Below, piece by piece: positions 34,675-44,011 of a stretch of 64,000 bases of DNA. This DNA is from an uncultured Clostridia bacterium (GTDB lineage Bacteria; Bacillota; Clostridia; Oscillospirales; Acutalibacteraceae). Numbering within the stretch: position 1 is the stretch's first letter; each line of letters starts with the position of its first letter. A program made the translations under genes and the position numbers. The notes beneath the pieces are model-generated. The model was not told the origin of the DNA, made no database searches, and saw only the letters and a program-made list of their open reading frames with translations. Where the stretch lies: contig CAMJMQ010000014.1 of NCBI GenBank assembly GCA_946407065.1, positions 1 through 64,000 on the forward strand, given 5' to 3'.

Positions 34675-34703
34675 TTGCTTTTCGGGGATGATTGTGGTAA
34701 GAT
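34675..34703 (+). promoter_or_regulatory. Candidate promoter of the acyl-ligase operon
   Basis: TTGCTT (34675-34680), 17-base spacer and TAAGAT (34698-34703), about 60 bases before the 34764 gene. A degenerate copy of the palindromic repeat with GGGGCTAA/TTAGCCCC arms lies upstream at 34588-34612. Confidence 0.5.
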
Positions 34704-34763
34704 GGTAGCTGTTAATGCTATAAAGGAGAGTTTCGGCTTTTTTGCGTGAAAGGGGTGAGCTAA

Positions 34764-36683
34764 ATGGGTGATCTGGGGCTCGGACAATATAAAACCATCA
34801 AGAATTTTGTCCAATCAAAGCTGCGTGCTTTTGAAGAACAAGGTCTTTCGATGGAGACGCTTTTCTCATTGATGTTCCAAGAAAAAGAGAACATCATGTA
34901 TGAGCGATCCTCCGGCTATCGTATCGAGAGCTTTTCCTACGGCGAGGTCGAGAAGAGGATCAATGCTCGTGCCGCGTCTTTGTCAAAGCTCATTGCTAAC
35001 GTCACACCCGGCTCGGTGATCGGTCTGTCGATGGATAATTCGCTGTCGTGGATCGAATGTTTTTGGGCGATCCTCCTGTGCGGTTATCGTCCGCTGTTGA
35101 TCAACCTGCGCCTGCCGCAAGAGTCGGTGGAGGGCGCCATCCGTGACTGTGATGTACAGGCAGTGGTGTCCGACGGGCGAAGCTATTCCGTCAGGACGAT
35201 CCTGAGTGATGAGCTTGAGCGCTCGGACGAAAGCTACGTCCCCGTGGAATTCGGCAAGGAGATCATCGTGATGACCTCCGGTACCTCTCACCATGTCAAG
35301 CTGTGCGCCTATTCCGCTGAGGAGCTCTTTTATCAGATCAAAGGCAGCTACGGCATTATTCGGGAATGTGACACGGTCAAGCGGCATTATCAGGATCGCT
35401 TGAAGCTGTTGACCTTCCTGCCGTTTTACCATGTGTTCGGACTGGTAGCGGTATACATCTGGTTTTCGTTCTTCTCACGCACCTTTGTTGAACTCAGGGA
35501 CATGAAGCCCGAGACCATCACCGGTACCGTGCGCCGCCATCACGTCACCCATCTGTTTGCCGTTCCGTTGTTCTGGGAGACGGTCTATCGTCAGGCGCTG
35601 AAGACGATCCGTCTGCGCGGAGAGGAGACCGAGCAAAAATTTGAAAAGGCGATGGCGCTGCGCGATAAGCTCGGCGATTCCGTACTCGGCGCGATGTTCA
35701 CGCGTGTCGCGTTCAAAGAGGTTCGTGAAAATCTCTTCGGTGACAGCATCCGATTCATGATCACCGGCGGCTCGTCGATTGCCAAGGATACGATGCGTTT
35801 CTTCAACAACATCGGCTATCATCTCGCCGACGGATACGGCATGAGTGAGATCGGTATCACCTCCCTTGAATTGTCCCAAAAACCGAGTATCCTCAATGAC
35901 GGCTATATCGGCAAGCCTATGGACGGCGTGGAATACCGTATCAACGATGACGGCGAGCTGGAGGTCAGGGGCAAGGCGATCGCCCGCTATCTCATCGAGG
36001 ACGGTGAGAAGAAGATCATCAACACCGATTTCTTCAACACCCATGATCTGGCGGTGTGTGAGAACGGTCACTATAAGATCCTCGGACGCAGGGACGATCT
36101 GATCGTCGGCAGTTCGGGAGAGAACCTGAACCCGAACCTGATCGAACCGCAATTGCAGTTCAAGGACGTCAATGAGCTCTGTTTGGTCGGCGCTCATGAC
36201 GGCGCGAATGTGATCCCGACACTGATCGTGTCCGTGAATCGCTTTATCAGTGAAGAAAAGCTCTTCGAACTGGATCAGGCGATCCGACAACGGCTCGAAG
36301 AAATGCAACTGAATGTACAGATTAAAAGGATCCTCTATGTCAGCGACAGGCTGATCATCGGCGATGAATTCAAGCTCAATCGGATCCGACTGACACAACA
36401 GCTCGCAGAAAACGGGTTTCATGAAGTGAAGCCGCTGAAAAAGGATGAGGGGATGCAGGACGCGCTGTCAAAGCGGCTTAGAGAATTCTTTGCCGCGGCG
36501 CTGGAGCGTTCTTCGGAGGAGATCGCCGATGATGCGGATTTCTTCCTCGATCTGGGCGGTACGTCTCTTGACTATTTCGGTATGGTGTCCGCGATGGAAA
36601 CCGAGTTTTCCGTCAAAATGCCTGCGGAAAAGAACCTTTCCACCGTCGCGACGTTTCACACCTTCTTATCCGATAAGCTATAG
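34764..36683 (+). CDS. AMP-dependent acyl ligase fused to a carrier domain
   Basis: A 639-residue fusion. The ligase domain (about 20-540) has VMTSGTSHHVKLCAY as the phosphate loop, an LPFYHVFGLVA helix and DGYGMSEIGITS, like fatty-acyl-AMP ligases and luciferase-fold enzymes. The phosphate loop is atypical: HHVKL replaces the usual TGxPK. A C-terminal carrier domain (about 560-639) has S601 in DLGGTSLDYF. It would load an acyl group onto its own carrier. GGGGTGAG precedes the ATG. It starts a gene run through the acyltransferases to the free ACP. Confidence 0.88.
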   Translation: MGDLGLGQYKTIKNFVQSKLRAFEEQGLSMETLFSLMFQEKENIMYERSSGYRIESFSYGEVEKRINARAASLSKLIANVTPGSVIGLSMDNSLSWIECFWAILLCGYRPLLINLRLPQESVEGAIRDCDVQAVVSDGRSYSVRTILSDELERSDESYVPVEFGKEIIVMTSGTSHHVKLCAYSAEELFYQIKGSYGIIRECDTVKRHYQDRLKLLTFLPFYHVFGLVAVYIWFSFFSRTFVELRDMKPETITGTVRRHHVTHLFAVPLFWETVYRQALKTIRLRGEETEQKFEKAMALRDKLGDSVLGAMFTRVAFKEVRENLFGDSIRFMITGGSSIAKDTMRFFNNIGYHLADGYGMSEIGITSLELSQKPSILNDGYIGKPMDGVEYRINDDGELEVRGKAIARYLIEDGEKKIINTDFFNTHDLAVCENGHYKILGRRDDLIVGSSGENLNPNLIEPQLQFKDVNELCLVGAHDGANVIPTLIVSVNRFISEEKLFELDQAIRQRLEEMQLNVQIKRILYVSDRLIIGDEFKLNRIRLTQQLAENGFHEVKPLKKDEGMQDALSKRLREFFAAALERSSEEIADDADFFLDLGGTSLDYFGMVSAMETEFSVKMPAEKNLSTVATFHTFLSDKL

Positions 36684-36769
36684 CCTTTCACTATAGATGA
36701 GTTGTAAGCAGGGGGAATTGCTTTTAGTGGGTCATGCCCTGCTTTAGCATACTTCCATAAGGAACTGTT

Positions 36770-37411
36770 ATGTTTATATGTTTGTTGAATTGGTTTGTGA
36801 AGATCACGGGCTGGCCGATCCAGCTCCTCTGCTTTCGCAAGAAGATATATTATGAAGATAAGGCGGTGCAATCCCGCCGGATCAAGGGAAAAGCGATCCT
36901 CATCTCGAACCATCTTTCCGTGTATGATTATCCGCTGGCGATGTTCGTCTTTTTCGGGCGGACCTTGCGGTTCCAAATGTCCGAGCTGGTGATGAAGAAG
37001 CCTGTTTTGGGCGCCTTTCTGCGGATGCTCGGCGGCATCTGCGTCGACCGTGATTCCCACGATTTTGGCTTCATGGCTAAGTGTGAGAAGATCCTTGACA
37101 AAGGCGGTGTAGTCGGCATTTGTCCCGAGGGCAGACTGCCGCTCAAGGATGAGCCCCGACCGCTGCCGTTCAAGACAGGAGCGGCGTATCTCGCGCTGAT
37201 GACCGATACGCCGATCATCCCGATGGTGACCAACGGTTCGTATTTCAACCTCAAAGAACGTGCCCGTGTGATCATCGGCACACCCATCATCCCCTCACAG
37301 GTCGTCGATCCCGAGCACAGCGATAAAGAGAATATCGCCGCGCTGACCGAGCTGATGAGGAACAAAACCATAAGTTTAGGAAAAAAGCTGCATGAACAAA
37401 GAAAGAAATAA
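36770..37411 (+). CDS. PlsC-like 1-acyl-glycerol-phosphate acyltransferase, copy A
   Basis: A 213-residue membrane-associated acyltransferase. The catalytic NHLSVYD (HX4D) and the substrate motif CPEGRLP are present in the usual order, with a hydrophobic N-terminus. It would move an acyl group from ACP or CoA to a lipid alcohol. AAGGAAC precedes the ATG, and its end overlaps the next PlsC start by 20 bases. Confidence 0.9.
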   Translation: MFICLLNWFVKITGWPIQLLCFRKKIYYEDKAVQSRRIKGKAILISNHLSVYDYPLAMFVFFGRTLRFQMSELVMKKPVLGAFLRMLGGICVDRDSHDFGFMAKCEKILDKGGVVGICPEGRLPLKDEPRPLPFKTGAAYLALMTDTPIIPMVTNGSYFNLKERARVIIGTPIIPSQVVDPEHSDKENIAALTELMRNKTISLGKKLHEQRKK

Positions 37412-38042
37412 AGCAAAGTTGTTTTCACCCCGATATTTCTTTGTCGATTTTGTCAGAGTAACGGGCGCGATCCCGACGCTGTTGTGGTATCGACCGAAGA
37501 TCATCTATGAAAACAAGAACGCGAAAAAGAAGATCAAGGGCGGCGCGCTGGTGATATCCAACCACAACTGCTTTTTTGATCCCGTTTATGTGATGCTGGC
37601 GATCTGGTATCGCCGCCATCATTTTATCATCAATAAAGCGTTTTACGAGACCAAGGCAAAATGGTTCTTGAATCGTGTTTTGTGCATCCCGATCGATACC
37701 GAGAATACCGGCTTTCAGACGATGAAGGTCATCAATGATCATCTGACGAGCGGCGATCTGGTCTCGATGTTCCCGGAGGGTCATATCAACGACGGCTCCG
37801 GTGAAATGCGCCAATTCAAAAGCGGTATGGTGCTGATGTCAATGCGCGCCAAGGTACCGATCGTGCCGATCTATGTACGTGAGCATGAGCCCCGCTCATC
37901 CCGACTGCGCGTCGTCATCGGGGAGCCGATCGATATCAACAGGTTGTATTCCGGCAGACCGTCCATGTCCGATATCGAGGAGATCACCAACCGCCTGTTT
38001 GAAAAAGAAAACGAACTCAAAGCGATCGCGTTTGCGCGCTGA
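37392..38042 (+). CDS. PlsC-like acyltransferase, copy B
   Basis: A 216-residue paralogue of the preceding gene, with NHNCFFD and FPEGHIND as the two acyltransferase motifs. The two copies differ enough to suggest separate acyl or acceptor preferences. It overlaps the upstream gene, so the pair is translationally linked, and a palindromic repeat separates it from the following ligase. Confidence 0.9.
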   Translation: MNKERNKAKLFSPRYFFVDFVRVTGAIPTLLWYRPKIIYENKNAKKKIKGGALVISNHNCFFDPVYVMLAIWYRRHHFIINKAFYETKAKWFLNRVLCIPIDTENTGFQTMKVINDHLTSGDLVSMFPEGHINDGSGEMRQFKSGMVLMSMRAKVPIVPIYVREHEPRSSRLRVVIGEPIDINRLYSGRPSMSDIEEITNRLFEKENELKAIAFAR

Positions 38043-38059
38043 TCGTTTGATATAAACCG

Positions 38060-38109
38060 GTCATTGCGAGGGGCAAACACGCGAGTTCAGCCCCGCGGCA
38101 ATCTCAACC
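38060..38109. repeat. Palindromic repeat copy with GGGGCAAAC / CCCCGC hairpin
   Basis: GTCATTGCGA at 38060 and GGCAATCTC at the other end flank a GGGGC...GCCCC stem. It belongs to the family described at 28105. Confidence 0.65.
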
Positions 38110-38138
38110 GAATTTTAAATCATCAACGGAGGGAGATT

Positions 38139-39656
38139 ATGCAAAGTCCTACTAAAGAGATCTTCAAAAAATATACCGACCCGGAGCAATTTGGCCGTAT
38201 CGTTGACAGGGACAGCGTGTCCGAGATGTGGCAGTATTCCGTCGACCGTTATCCTGACACAGTCGCGATCGAGGATGACGGTAAAACCTATACTTATGCC
38301 GAGACCGAGGCTGACGTCAGCCGTTTGCGCACCATTATCAAAAGCGATGGTGACAAGGTGCTGCGCGTCGGTATCTACTGCCCGAACTCCTATGATTTTG
38401 TCCGTGCGTTTTTGGCGGTGACGACCCTCGGCTATACGGCGGTGATCCTGCCCGCTCAGCTCGATTCGATGACGGTGTTCGGCTGTACGATGAAGTATGG
38501 TCTGGATGCGATCATCTATCATCCGTCACTGCGGGAGAATACCGCCATTGTTGCCGAAAAACGCCCCGATGTCACGCTGATCCCATCCGATACACAGGGC
38601 GATACCTTGACCGAAATGGTGTTCCCCTCGGGCGATACGCCATGCGTGATCATGTTCACCGGCGGTACGACCGGCAAAAGCAAGGGCGCTCAGCTCTCGA
38701 ATGCCGCTGTCATGCAGGGTACGGTGAACGGCTGCTACGGCTATCGGGATGTATTCCACCAGCGTTATTTGCTGATCCTGCCGCTCTCCCATGTGTTCGG
38801 CTTGATCCGCAATCTGACGACCTCGCTCTATACCGGCTCGACCTTGTTTATCTGCCGCAATAATAAGGATATGTTTCGTGATATCGCGGCGTTCCGTCCG
38901 ACGATCCTGGTGGCTGTACCCGCACTGGCGGAAATGGCGCTCAACCTCTCCAGGAAATTCAAAAAGAATATGCTCGGCGATTCGCTCAAAGCGATCATCT
39001 GCGGCGCGGCGGCTGTACCGCCGTACCTGATCAGGGAATACCATAAGGAATTCGGTATCATGTTGTTACCCGGTTACGGTTTGACGGAAAGTGCCAATCT
39101 GGTATCCGGTAATCCCGAGTACCTCAACAAGTCCGAATCTGTCGGCTTGATGTATCCGAATCAGGAGTACAAGATCGTCGATGGCGAACTGCTCCTGAAG
39201 GGCAGGAACATGATGTCCGGCTATGTCGGGGAAGAGGAAGACGGTGTTTATGATGAGGAGGGCTTCTTCCGTACCGGCGATCTGGTTCGCGTCGATGAAG
39301 ACGGCTTTTTGTACATCACCGGTCGTATCAAGGAGATCATCGTGCTGCCCTCCGGCGAGAATATCTCTCCCGCGGAGTTGGAGGTCAAGTTCCTCGAACT
39401 GAATCTCATTCAGGACGCGCAGGTGTATGAGGATGTGACCGGGAACGGTACGCATATCTTAGCGCTCGAGGTCGTGCCCCGTATGCCGGAGATCGCCCGA
39501 CTCGGTATCGAAAACATCGGTCAGCACCTGACTGCCGCGCTGGAAAAGATCAACAATGCCTTACCCACCTTCCAACGCGTCTCACGCATCATCATCCGTG
39601 ATTCCGATTTTGAGCGCACCCCCAGTATGAAGATAAAGAGGTATAAGAAATGCTGA
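38139..39656 (+). CDS. AMP-dependent acyl/aminoacyl ligase (ANL superfamily)
   Basis: A 505-residue stand-alone adenylating enzyme with MFTGGTTGKSKGAQLS, PLSHVFGLIRN, GYGLTESANL, RTGDLVR and the C-terminal lysine region PSMKIKRYKK. The start is ATG 38139 with GGAGGGA 4 bases upstream; an extension to 38064 crosses the repeat. Its end overlaps the ACP gene by 7 bases, so the most natural reading is that it charges that carrier protein. Substrate class (fatty or amino acid) is uncertain. Confidence 0.92.
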   Translation: MQSPTKEIFKKYTDPEQFGRIVDRDSVSEMWQYSVDRYPDTVAIEDDGKTYTYAETEADVSRLRTIIKSDGDKVLRVGIYCPNSYDFVRAFLAVTTLGYTAVILPAQLDSMTVFGCTMKYGLDAIIYHPSLRENTAIVAEKRPDVTLIPSDTQGDTLTEMVFPSGDTPCVIMFTGGTTGKSKGAQLSNAAVMQGTVNGCYGYRDVFHQRYLLILPLSHVFGLIRNLTTSLYTGSTLFICRNNKDMFRDIAAFRPTILVAVPALAEMALNLSRKFKKNMLGDSLKAIICGAAAVPPYLIREYHKEFGIMLLPGYGLTESANLVSGNPEYLNKSESVGLMYPNQEYKIVDGELLLKGRNMMSGYVGEEEDGVYDEEGFFRTGDLVRVDEDGFLYITGRIKEIIVLPSGENISPAELEVKFLELNLIQDAQVYEDVTGNGTHILALEVVPRMPEIARLGIENIGQHLTAALEKINNALPTFQRVSRIIIRDSDFERTPSMKIKRYKKC

Positions 39657-39904
39657 GCAGAGCAGAGATTTTTGAGAAACTGAAAGAGATTTTGCTTTTT
39701 GCCGACGCCAAGAACAGCGATTTGATCAAGAATTGTGACGAAAACACCAAGCTCGTTACCGATCTGGGCTTCAATTCGGTGTCGGTGCTCTACATGGTGA
39801 TCGCCATCGAAGAGAGCTTCGGGATCGTGTTCGACAATGTGTCGATGAATGATTTTGATACCATCGGTGACGTCGTGACCTACATCGAGGCAAGGCTCAA
39901 ATGA
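39650..39904 (+). CDS. Acyl carrier protein
   Basis: An 84-residue acidic carrier. The phosphopantetheine attachment residue is S43 in DLGFNSVSV, and the helix before and after fits ACP/PCP length. It overlaps the ligase upstream (7 bases) and the LRAT-like gene downstream (4 bases), giving a ligase-carrier-transferase unit. Confidence 0.92.
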   Translation: MLSRAEIFEKLKEILLFADAKNSDLIKNCDENTKLVTDLGFNSVSVLYMVIAIEESFGIVFDNVSMNDFDTIGDVVTYIEARLK

Positions 39905-40314
39905 AGTGGATCTATCGGGAATGTCAGTACGGTGACATCATCCGTGTCAAGCTGGGCTCTGTGTATCATTACGGGATCTTTGTGTCGGAGGACGAGGTGA
40001 TCGCGTTCGGACTGCCGCCGACAGCGGAGAATCTGAAGCATCAGCAGGATATCAAGGTGCTCGCTACCGATATCGACGTCTTCTCCTGCGGGAACATGGT
40101 GGAAACTGCGCAACTGACGTTCAAGGAAAAGCGCAGGCGCCAAAGCCCCGACAAGACGGTATCCGCCGCCAGAGCGCGAATCGGCGAAGGCGGCTACAAC
40201 CTGATCCACAACAACTGTGAGCATTTTGTCAATGAGATCGTGTTCGGTGAAAAGATATCCGAACAGGAGCTGGAGGTGCGCCGCAAATGGCAGCGCTTTC
40301 ACTCCGGTAAGTAA
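39901..40314 (+). CDS. LRAT-like (NlpC/P60 superfamily) acyltransferase
   Basis: A 137-residue protein with the LRAT fold signature: a histidine in YHYGIFV and the active cysteine in NNCEHFVNEI. Human LRAT and its H-Ras-like relatives move acyl groups between lipids through this cysteine (family knowledge). Directly after a ligase and its ACP, the simplest reading is acyl transfer from ACP-bound substrate to an acceptor. A peptidase or amidase role is also possible for the superfamily. Confidence 0.85.
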   Translation: MKWIYRECQYGDIIRVKLGSVYHYGIFVSEDEVIAFGLPPTAENLKHQQDIKVLATDIDVFSCGNMVETAQLTFKEKRRRQSPDKTVSAARARIGEGGYNLIHNNCEHFVNEIVFGEKISEQELEVRRKWQRFHSGK

Positions 40315-40328
40315 AGTCTGAAAGAATT

Positions 40329-41255
40329 ATGTTGATACTCTATCTTATTCTTGCTATCATTTTGCTTTTGATCATCTTTTGGATCGCGCCCGGTATCGTT
40401 TGTTACCGCTCGATCTTCGGCAGACATCAGGTCTTGCCGCTGGATGATGAAAAGCTCCATAAACCTGCGATAGAACCTTTTAAGAAGCGCATGCTGCGCG
40501 ATTGGCACTACCTGCGCGATCAGGGGTTTGAACGTGTCAAAGTCACTGCGACGGACGGGGTGACCCTGTGCGGCGATCGGTATGACCGCGGCAGTGACCG
40601 CACCGTATTGATGGTGCACGGCTTCAACGCCGATCCATATGTCAATCTGGTGTCGCCCGCGCGATGGTTCTACGATCAGGGCTATAATGTGCTGGTGATC
40701 TATCAGCGTGCCCACGGCTGCAGCGGCGGCGATCGCTGCGGAATGGGTCTGCGTGAAAAAGACGACGTTACGGTGTGGATCCGAGAGATCCTCAGGCGGG
40801 ATGACAGACAACGTGTTTTGCTGTACGGAACATCGATGGGCGGCTCTACACTCGCGTATTTGTCCGACACTTTGACAGAGGAACGTGTGCCGTGCATGAT
40901 GATCGACTGCGGTTTTATTTCCGCGGAAAACCAGCTCTACAGTGACGCGAAGCGCATGCATCTGCCGCGGCTGTTGATCCCGTATCTCCGATGGCTCTGT
41001 CAAAAAGAACAGAAGATCGATATCCGGGAAAAGACGACGGAGCATTTGAAGCGTGCCAAAAAACCGATCCTCTTTTTCCACGGGACAGCCGATCCCACCG
41101 TTTCTTTGGAAGAAGGGCGTAATAATTTTGAAGCCTGCACCTCCGACAAGCGTTTTGTTGTGGTCGAGGGCGCGGGTCATACCACCGCCTTTTGTACCGG
41201 TGAACAACAGGTAACAGCGGCGATGACAGACTTTCTTCAAACCTATTTTAAATGA
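40329..41255 (+). CDS. Membrane-anchored alpha/beta hydrolase
   Basis: A 308-residue hydrolase with an N-terminal transmembrane helix (about 2-22), nucleophile in YGTSMGGST, acid in HGTADPTV and histidine in GAGHTTAF. Architecture and motifs parallel the 27158 gene, suggesting paralogues. It starts 14 bases after the LRAT-like gene, with a weak ribosome site, so it is probably the last gene of that operon. Confidence 0.88.
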   Translation: MLILYLILAIILLLIIFWIAPGIVCYRSIFGRHQVLPLDDEKLHKPAIEPFKKRMLRDWHYLRDQGFERVKVTATDGVTLCGDRYDRGSDRTVLMVHGFNADPYVNLVSPARWFYDQGYNVLVIYQRAHGCSGGDRCGMGLREKDDVTVWIREILRRDDRQRVLLYGTSMGGSTLAYLSDTLTEERVPCMMIDCGFISAENQLYSDAKRMHLPRLLIPYLRWLCQKEQKIDIREKTTEHLKRAKKPILFFHGTADPTVSLEEGRNNFEACTSDKRFVVVEGAGHTTAFCTGEQQVTAAMTDFLQTYFK

Positions 41256-41356
41256 TGATGCGGCAAGCTCGATGAACACGTGTATTTGGGCAGTCGCGAT
41301 ATAAATGATCGATAAACCGATAGAATTCTCTATCTGCAAATACAAAGGAGATTATC

Positions 41357-42292
41357 ATGAACGATTTTATTTTGATGGCGGACGCAGGCTGCGACCTCTC
41401 CGCCGAATTCCAGAAACAGTATGACATCAAGATCATCGACGGTCATCTTGTCCTGCCCGGTAGGGGTGATGTGCCCAGCTTTATGGAGTGGAAGGATGTG
41501 AAGCGCGAGGATTTTTATGCGGAGCTGAAAAAGAATCCGTCCGATTTTGCGACCGCGCCTCCGAACACAGCGGAGTACGAAAAGGCGTTTGCCGCCTATG
41601 TAAAAGACGGCAAGCCGATCATCTGTATCACCATTTCGAGCGCCATGTCCGGTTCGTTTGATTTTGCGACGACCGCTCGTCAAAATATCCTCAAACAATA
41701 TCCCGACGCCAGGATCCAACTGGTCGACTCCATGCGCTACGGCCCCGGCTTCGGCTTGATGGTCGTACACGCGGCGATGCTGCGCAGTGAGGGCAAGGAC
41801 TTTGAAGCGGTGTGCGATTATCTGGAGCAGAACAAGAATCGATTCCATCAGGCGGGATGGCTGGATGATCTGAGCTTTGTCGCCAAAAAGGGCAGACTCA
41901 CCCATCCCAAGGCGTTTTTCGGTACCCTCGCCGGTATCAAGCCGATCGGTGAATTTGACTCCGGCGGCATGACGACCGTGCTCGGTAAGGCAAAGGGCGC
42001 TAAGGCGGCGTATGCGGTATTGATGAAGTACATCGAAGCGACCATCGAAAACCCCGCGGAGCAGGTGATCTTCATCGCCCAGTCCTGCCGTTATCCGCAG
42101 GCTGAGGTGTACAAGAAGATGATCGAAGAAAAGTTCCATCCCAAGGCGGTCTATATCAACGACGTTTACCCGTTCTGCGGTATCAACGTCGGACCCGGAC
42201 TGATGGCGGCATACTATGTCGGCAAACCGATCTCCGAAGATCTGAGCACCGAACGCGCTTTGATCGAACAGTATATTGCCGAGGGAAAGTGA
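41357..42292 (+). CDS. DegV-family fatty-acid-binding protein
   Basis: A 311-residue DegV (FakB-like) protein, which holds a fatty acid for phosphorylation by a FakA kinase. The fold markers are LMADAGCDLS, the TAPPNTAEYEKAF helix, CITISSAMSGSF and the GFGLMVVHAA segment. A FakA-like kinase follows 70 bases later, a pairing that supports a role in making acyl-phosphate. A GGGCGC/GCGCCC hairpin lies between the two genes. Confidence 0.92.
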   Translation: MNDFILMADAGCDLSAEFQKQYDIKIIDGHLVLPGRGDVPSFMEWKDVKREDFYAELKKNPSDFATAPPNTAEYEKAFAAYVKDGKPIICITISSAMSGSFDFATTARQNILKQYPDARIQLVDSMRYGPGFGLMVVHAAMLRSEGKDFEAVCDYLEQNKNRFHQAGWLDDLSFVAKKGRLTHPKAFFGTLAGIKPIGEFDSGGMTTVLGKAKGAKAAYAVLMKYIEATIENPAEQVIFIAQSCRYPQAEVYKKMIEEKFHPKAVYINDVYPFCGINVGPGLMAAYYVGKPISEDLSTERALIEQYIAEGK

Positions 42293-42364
42293 TTTCCATC
42301 CACATATCATTGAAGAACGGGCGCGCGTTGTTGCGCCCATGAACCCTGCTTGTAAAGAATATCT

Positions 42365-44002
42365 ATGAGAAGAATTAACGGAATCCATCTGGAAAAAATG
42401 ATAAATAACGGACTTGCGTACCTCCAACAGCATGAGGAAGAGGTCAATCGCCTCAACGTGTTTCCCGTACCCGACGGTGATACCGGCACCAATATGGCGC
42501 TGACCCTCGGCAACGGCATCCGCTACGCCAAGTCCGACGAAAACGCCGGCGCTTATCTGCGCAGTCTGTCCGACGGTATGCTGCTCGGCGCGCGCGGTAA
42601 TTCGGGCGTGATCCTCTCCCAGTTTTACCGCGGCTTTGCGGATGAGCTGGTGCGTTCACCGCTCATCGGACCGGGGGAGCTGCGAAACGGATTGATCCGC
42701 GGTTATCGCACCGCGTATGAAGCGGTCGTGCATCCGGTAGAGGGCACGATCCTATCCGTGACACGCGAGGGGATCGAGCATATCCGCACGCAGATCACGC
42801 GCAATTCCTCGATCGAAACCATCCTGTCGATGTATATCGCCGAGATGCGCAAGACCCTATCCTTTACGCCCGAGATGCTCAGCGTGCTCAAGGAAGCCGG
42901 TGTGGTCGACAGCGGCGCCTACGGCTTTATCCTGATCACCGAGGGCATGCTCAAGTGTCTGTACGGCGAGGTCATCGACCCCGTCGAAGTGCCCGTTCAG
43001 AAAACGGCACAGCCCTTGGTCGATCTGTCGCTGTTCAATGAGACCTCTGAGTTTTCGGACGGCTACTGCACGGAGTTCATTCTCCAGCGCCTGACCAACA
43101 CACGCTATCAACAGGATTTTAATAAGCAGAAATTCATTTCGGAGCTGCGCTTTTTCGGCAATTCGATCGCCGTCGTTGTCAACGGGATGCGCGTCAAGGT
43201 GCATATCCATACGCTCTATCCCGCCAAGGTGATCGCCTTGGCACAGCAGTACGGCGAGTTTTTGACCTTCAAGATGGACAATATGCAGGTACAGCACAAC
43301 GAGCATGATCTGGAGATCGCGAAGAAAAAGGAGCACAAGCCCCTCGCGGTGATCGCAGTCGTCAACGGCGAGGGCATGAAAAAGCTGTTTGAGGATTTCG
43401 GTTGTGCGATCGTCATCGACGGCGGGACGACGATGAATACATCATCGGCTGAGTTTATGGATGCCTTTGATGAGGTCGATGCCGATGAGATCGTGATCCT
43501 GCCCAACAATCCCAATATCATTCTCGCCGCGCATCAGGCGGTCGAGCTGTCCAAACGTCACAATATCACCGTGATCGAATCCAAAAGCGTCGCGCAGGGC
43601 TACTTCGCAATGGCGATGGACGTCCCCGACAGCGATGACGCTCGCTTCCGTGTGTCACAGATGAAGAACGGCATCGAAAACATCGCCACCGTCAGCCAGA
43701 CGGTCGCCTCCCGCGATTACAGCTATCACCAGATCAGCTGCCGCAAGGGTGACGAGATCGCCCTGCTGGACGGTGAGATCGTCAGCGTCGGTTCCGATCA
43801 TACCAAAACGATCCTCGACGCCATATCCGCCATCGAGGATATCGATGAGAAAGAGACCTGTGTGATCTTCCGCGGGGCGGGAGTTGCCGAGGATAGGGGA
43901 GATGAGCTGTGTGAGAGCCTTTCTGCCCGCTATCCGCTGATGGATTTTGCGTGTATCGACGGCGGTCAGGAGATCTATCACTGGATCATCGGTTTAGCAT
44001 AA
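42365..44002 (+). CDS. DAK2-domain fatty acid kinase (FakA-like)
   Basis: A 545-residue protein. The DhaL/DAK2 ATP domain (about 8-200) has NVFPVPDGDTGTNM with the Mg2+-binding aspartates and GARGNSGVILSQ; a middle domain and a C-terminal DegV-like domain follow (about 300-545). It phosphorylates fatty acids bound by DegV proteins, giving acyl-phosphate for phospholipid synthesis through PlsX/PlsY (family knowledge). The ribosome site is weak. Confidence 0.92.
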   Translation: MRRINGIHLEKMINNGLAYLQQHEEEVNRLNVFPVPDGDTGTNMALTLGNGIRYAKSDENAGAYLRSLSDGMLLGARGNSGVILSQFYRGFADELVRSPLIGPGELRNGLIRGYRTAYEAVVHPVEGTILSVTREGIEHIRTQITRNSSIETILSMYIAEMRKTLSFTPEMLSVLKEAGVVDSGAYGFILITEGMLKCLYGEVIDPVEVPVQKTAQPLVDLSLFNETSEFSDGYCTEFILQRLTNTRYQQDFNKQKFISELRFFGNSIAVVVNGMRVKVHIHTLYPAKVIALAQQYGEFLTFKMDNMQVQHNEHDLEIAKKKEHKPLAVIAVVNGEGMKKLFEDFGCAIVIDGGTTMNTSSAEFMDAFDEVDADEIVILPNNPNIILAAHQAVELSKRHNITVIESKSVAQGYFAMAMDVPDSDDARFRVSQMKNGIENIATVSQTVASRDYSYHQISCRKGDEIALLDGEIVSVGSDHTKTILDAISAIEDIDEKETCVIFRGAGVAEDRGDELCESLSARYPLMDFACIDGGQEIYHWIIGLA

Positions 44003-44011
44003 GGAGAGATT

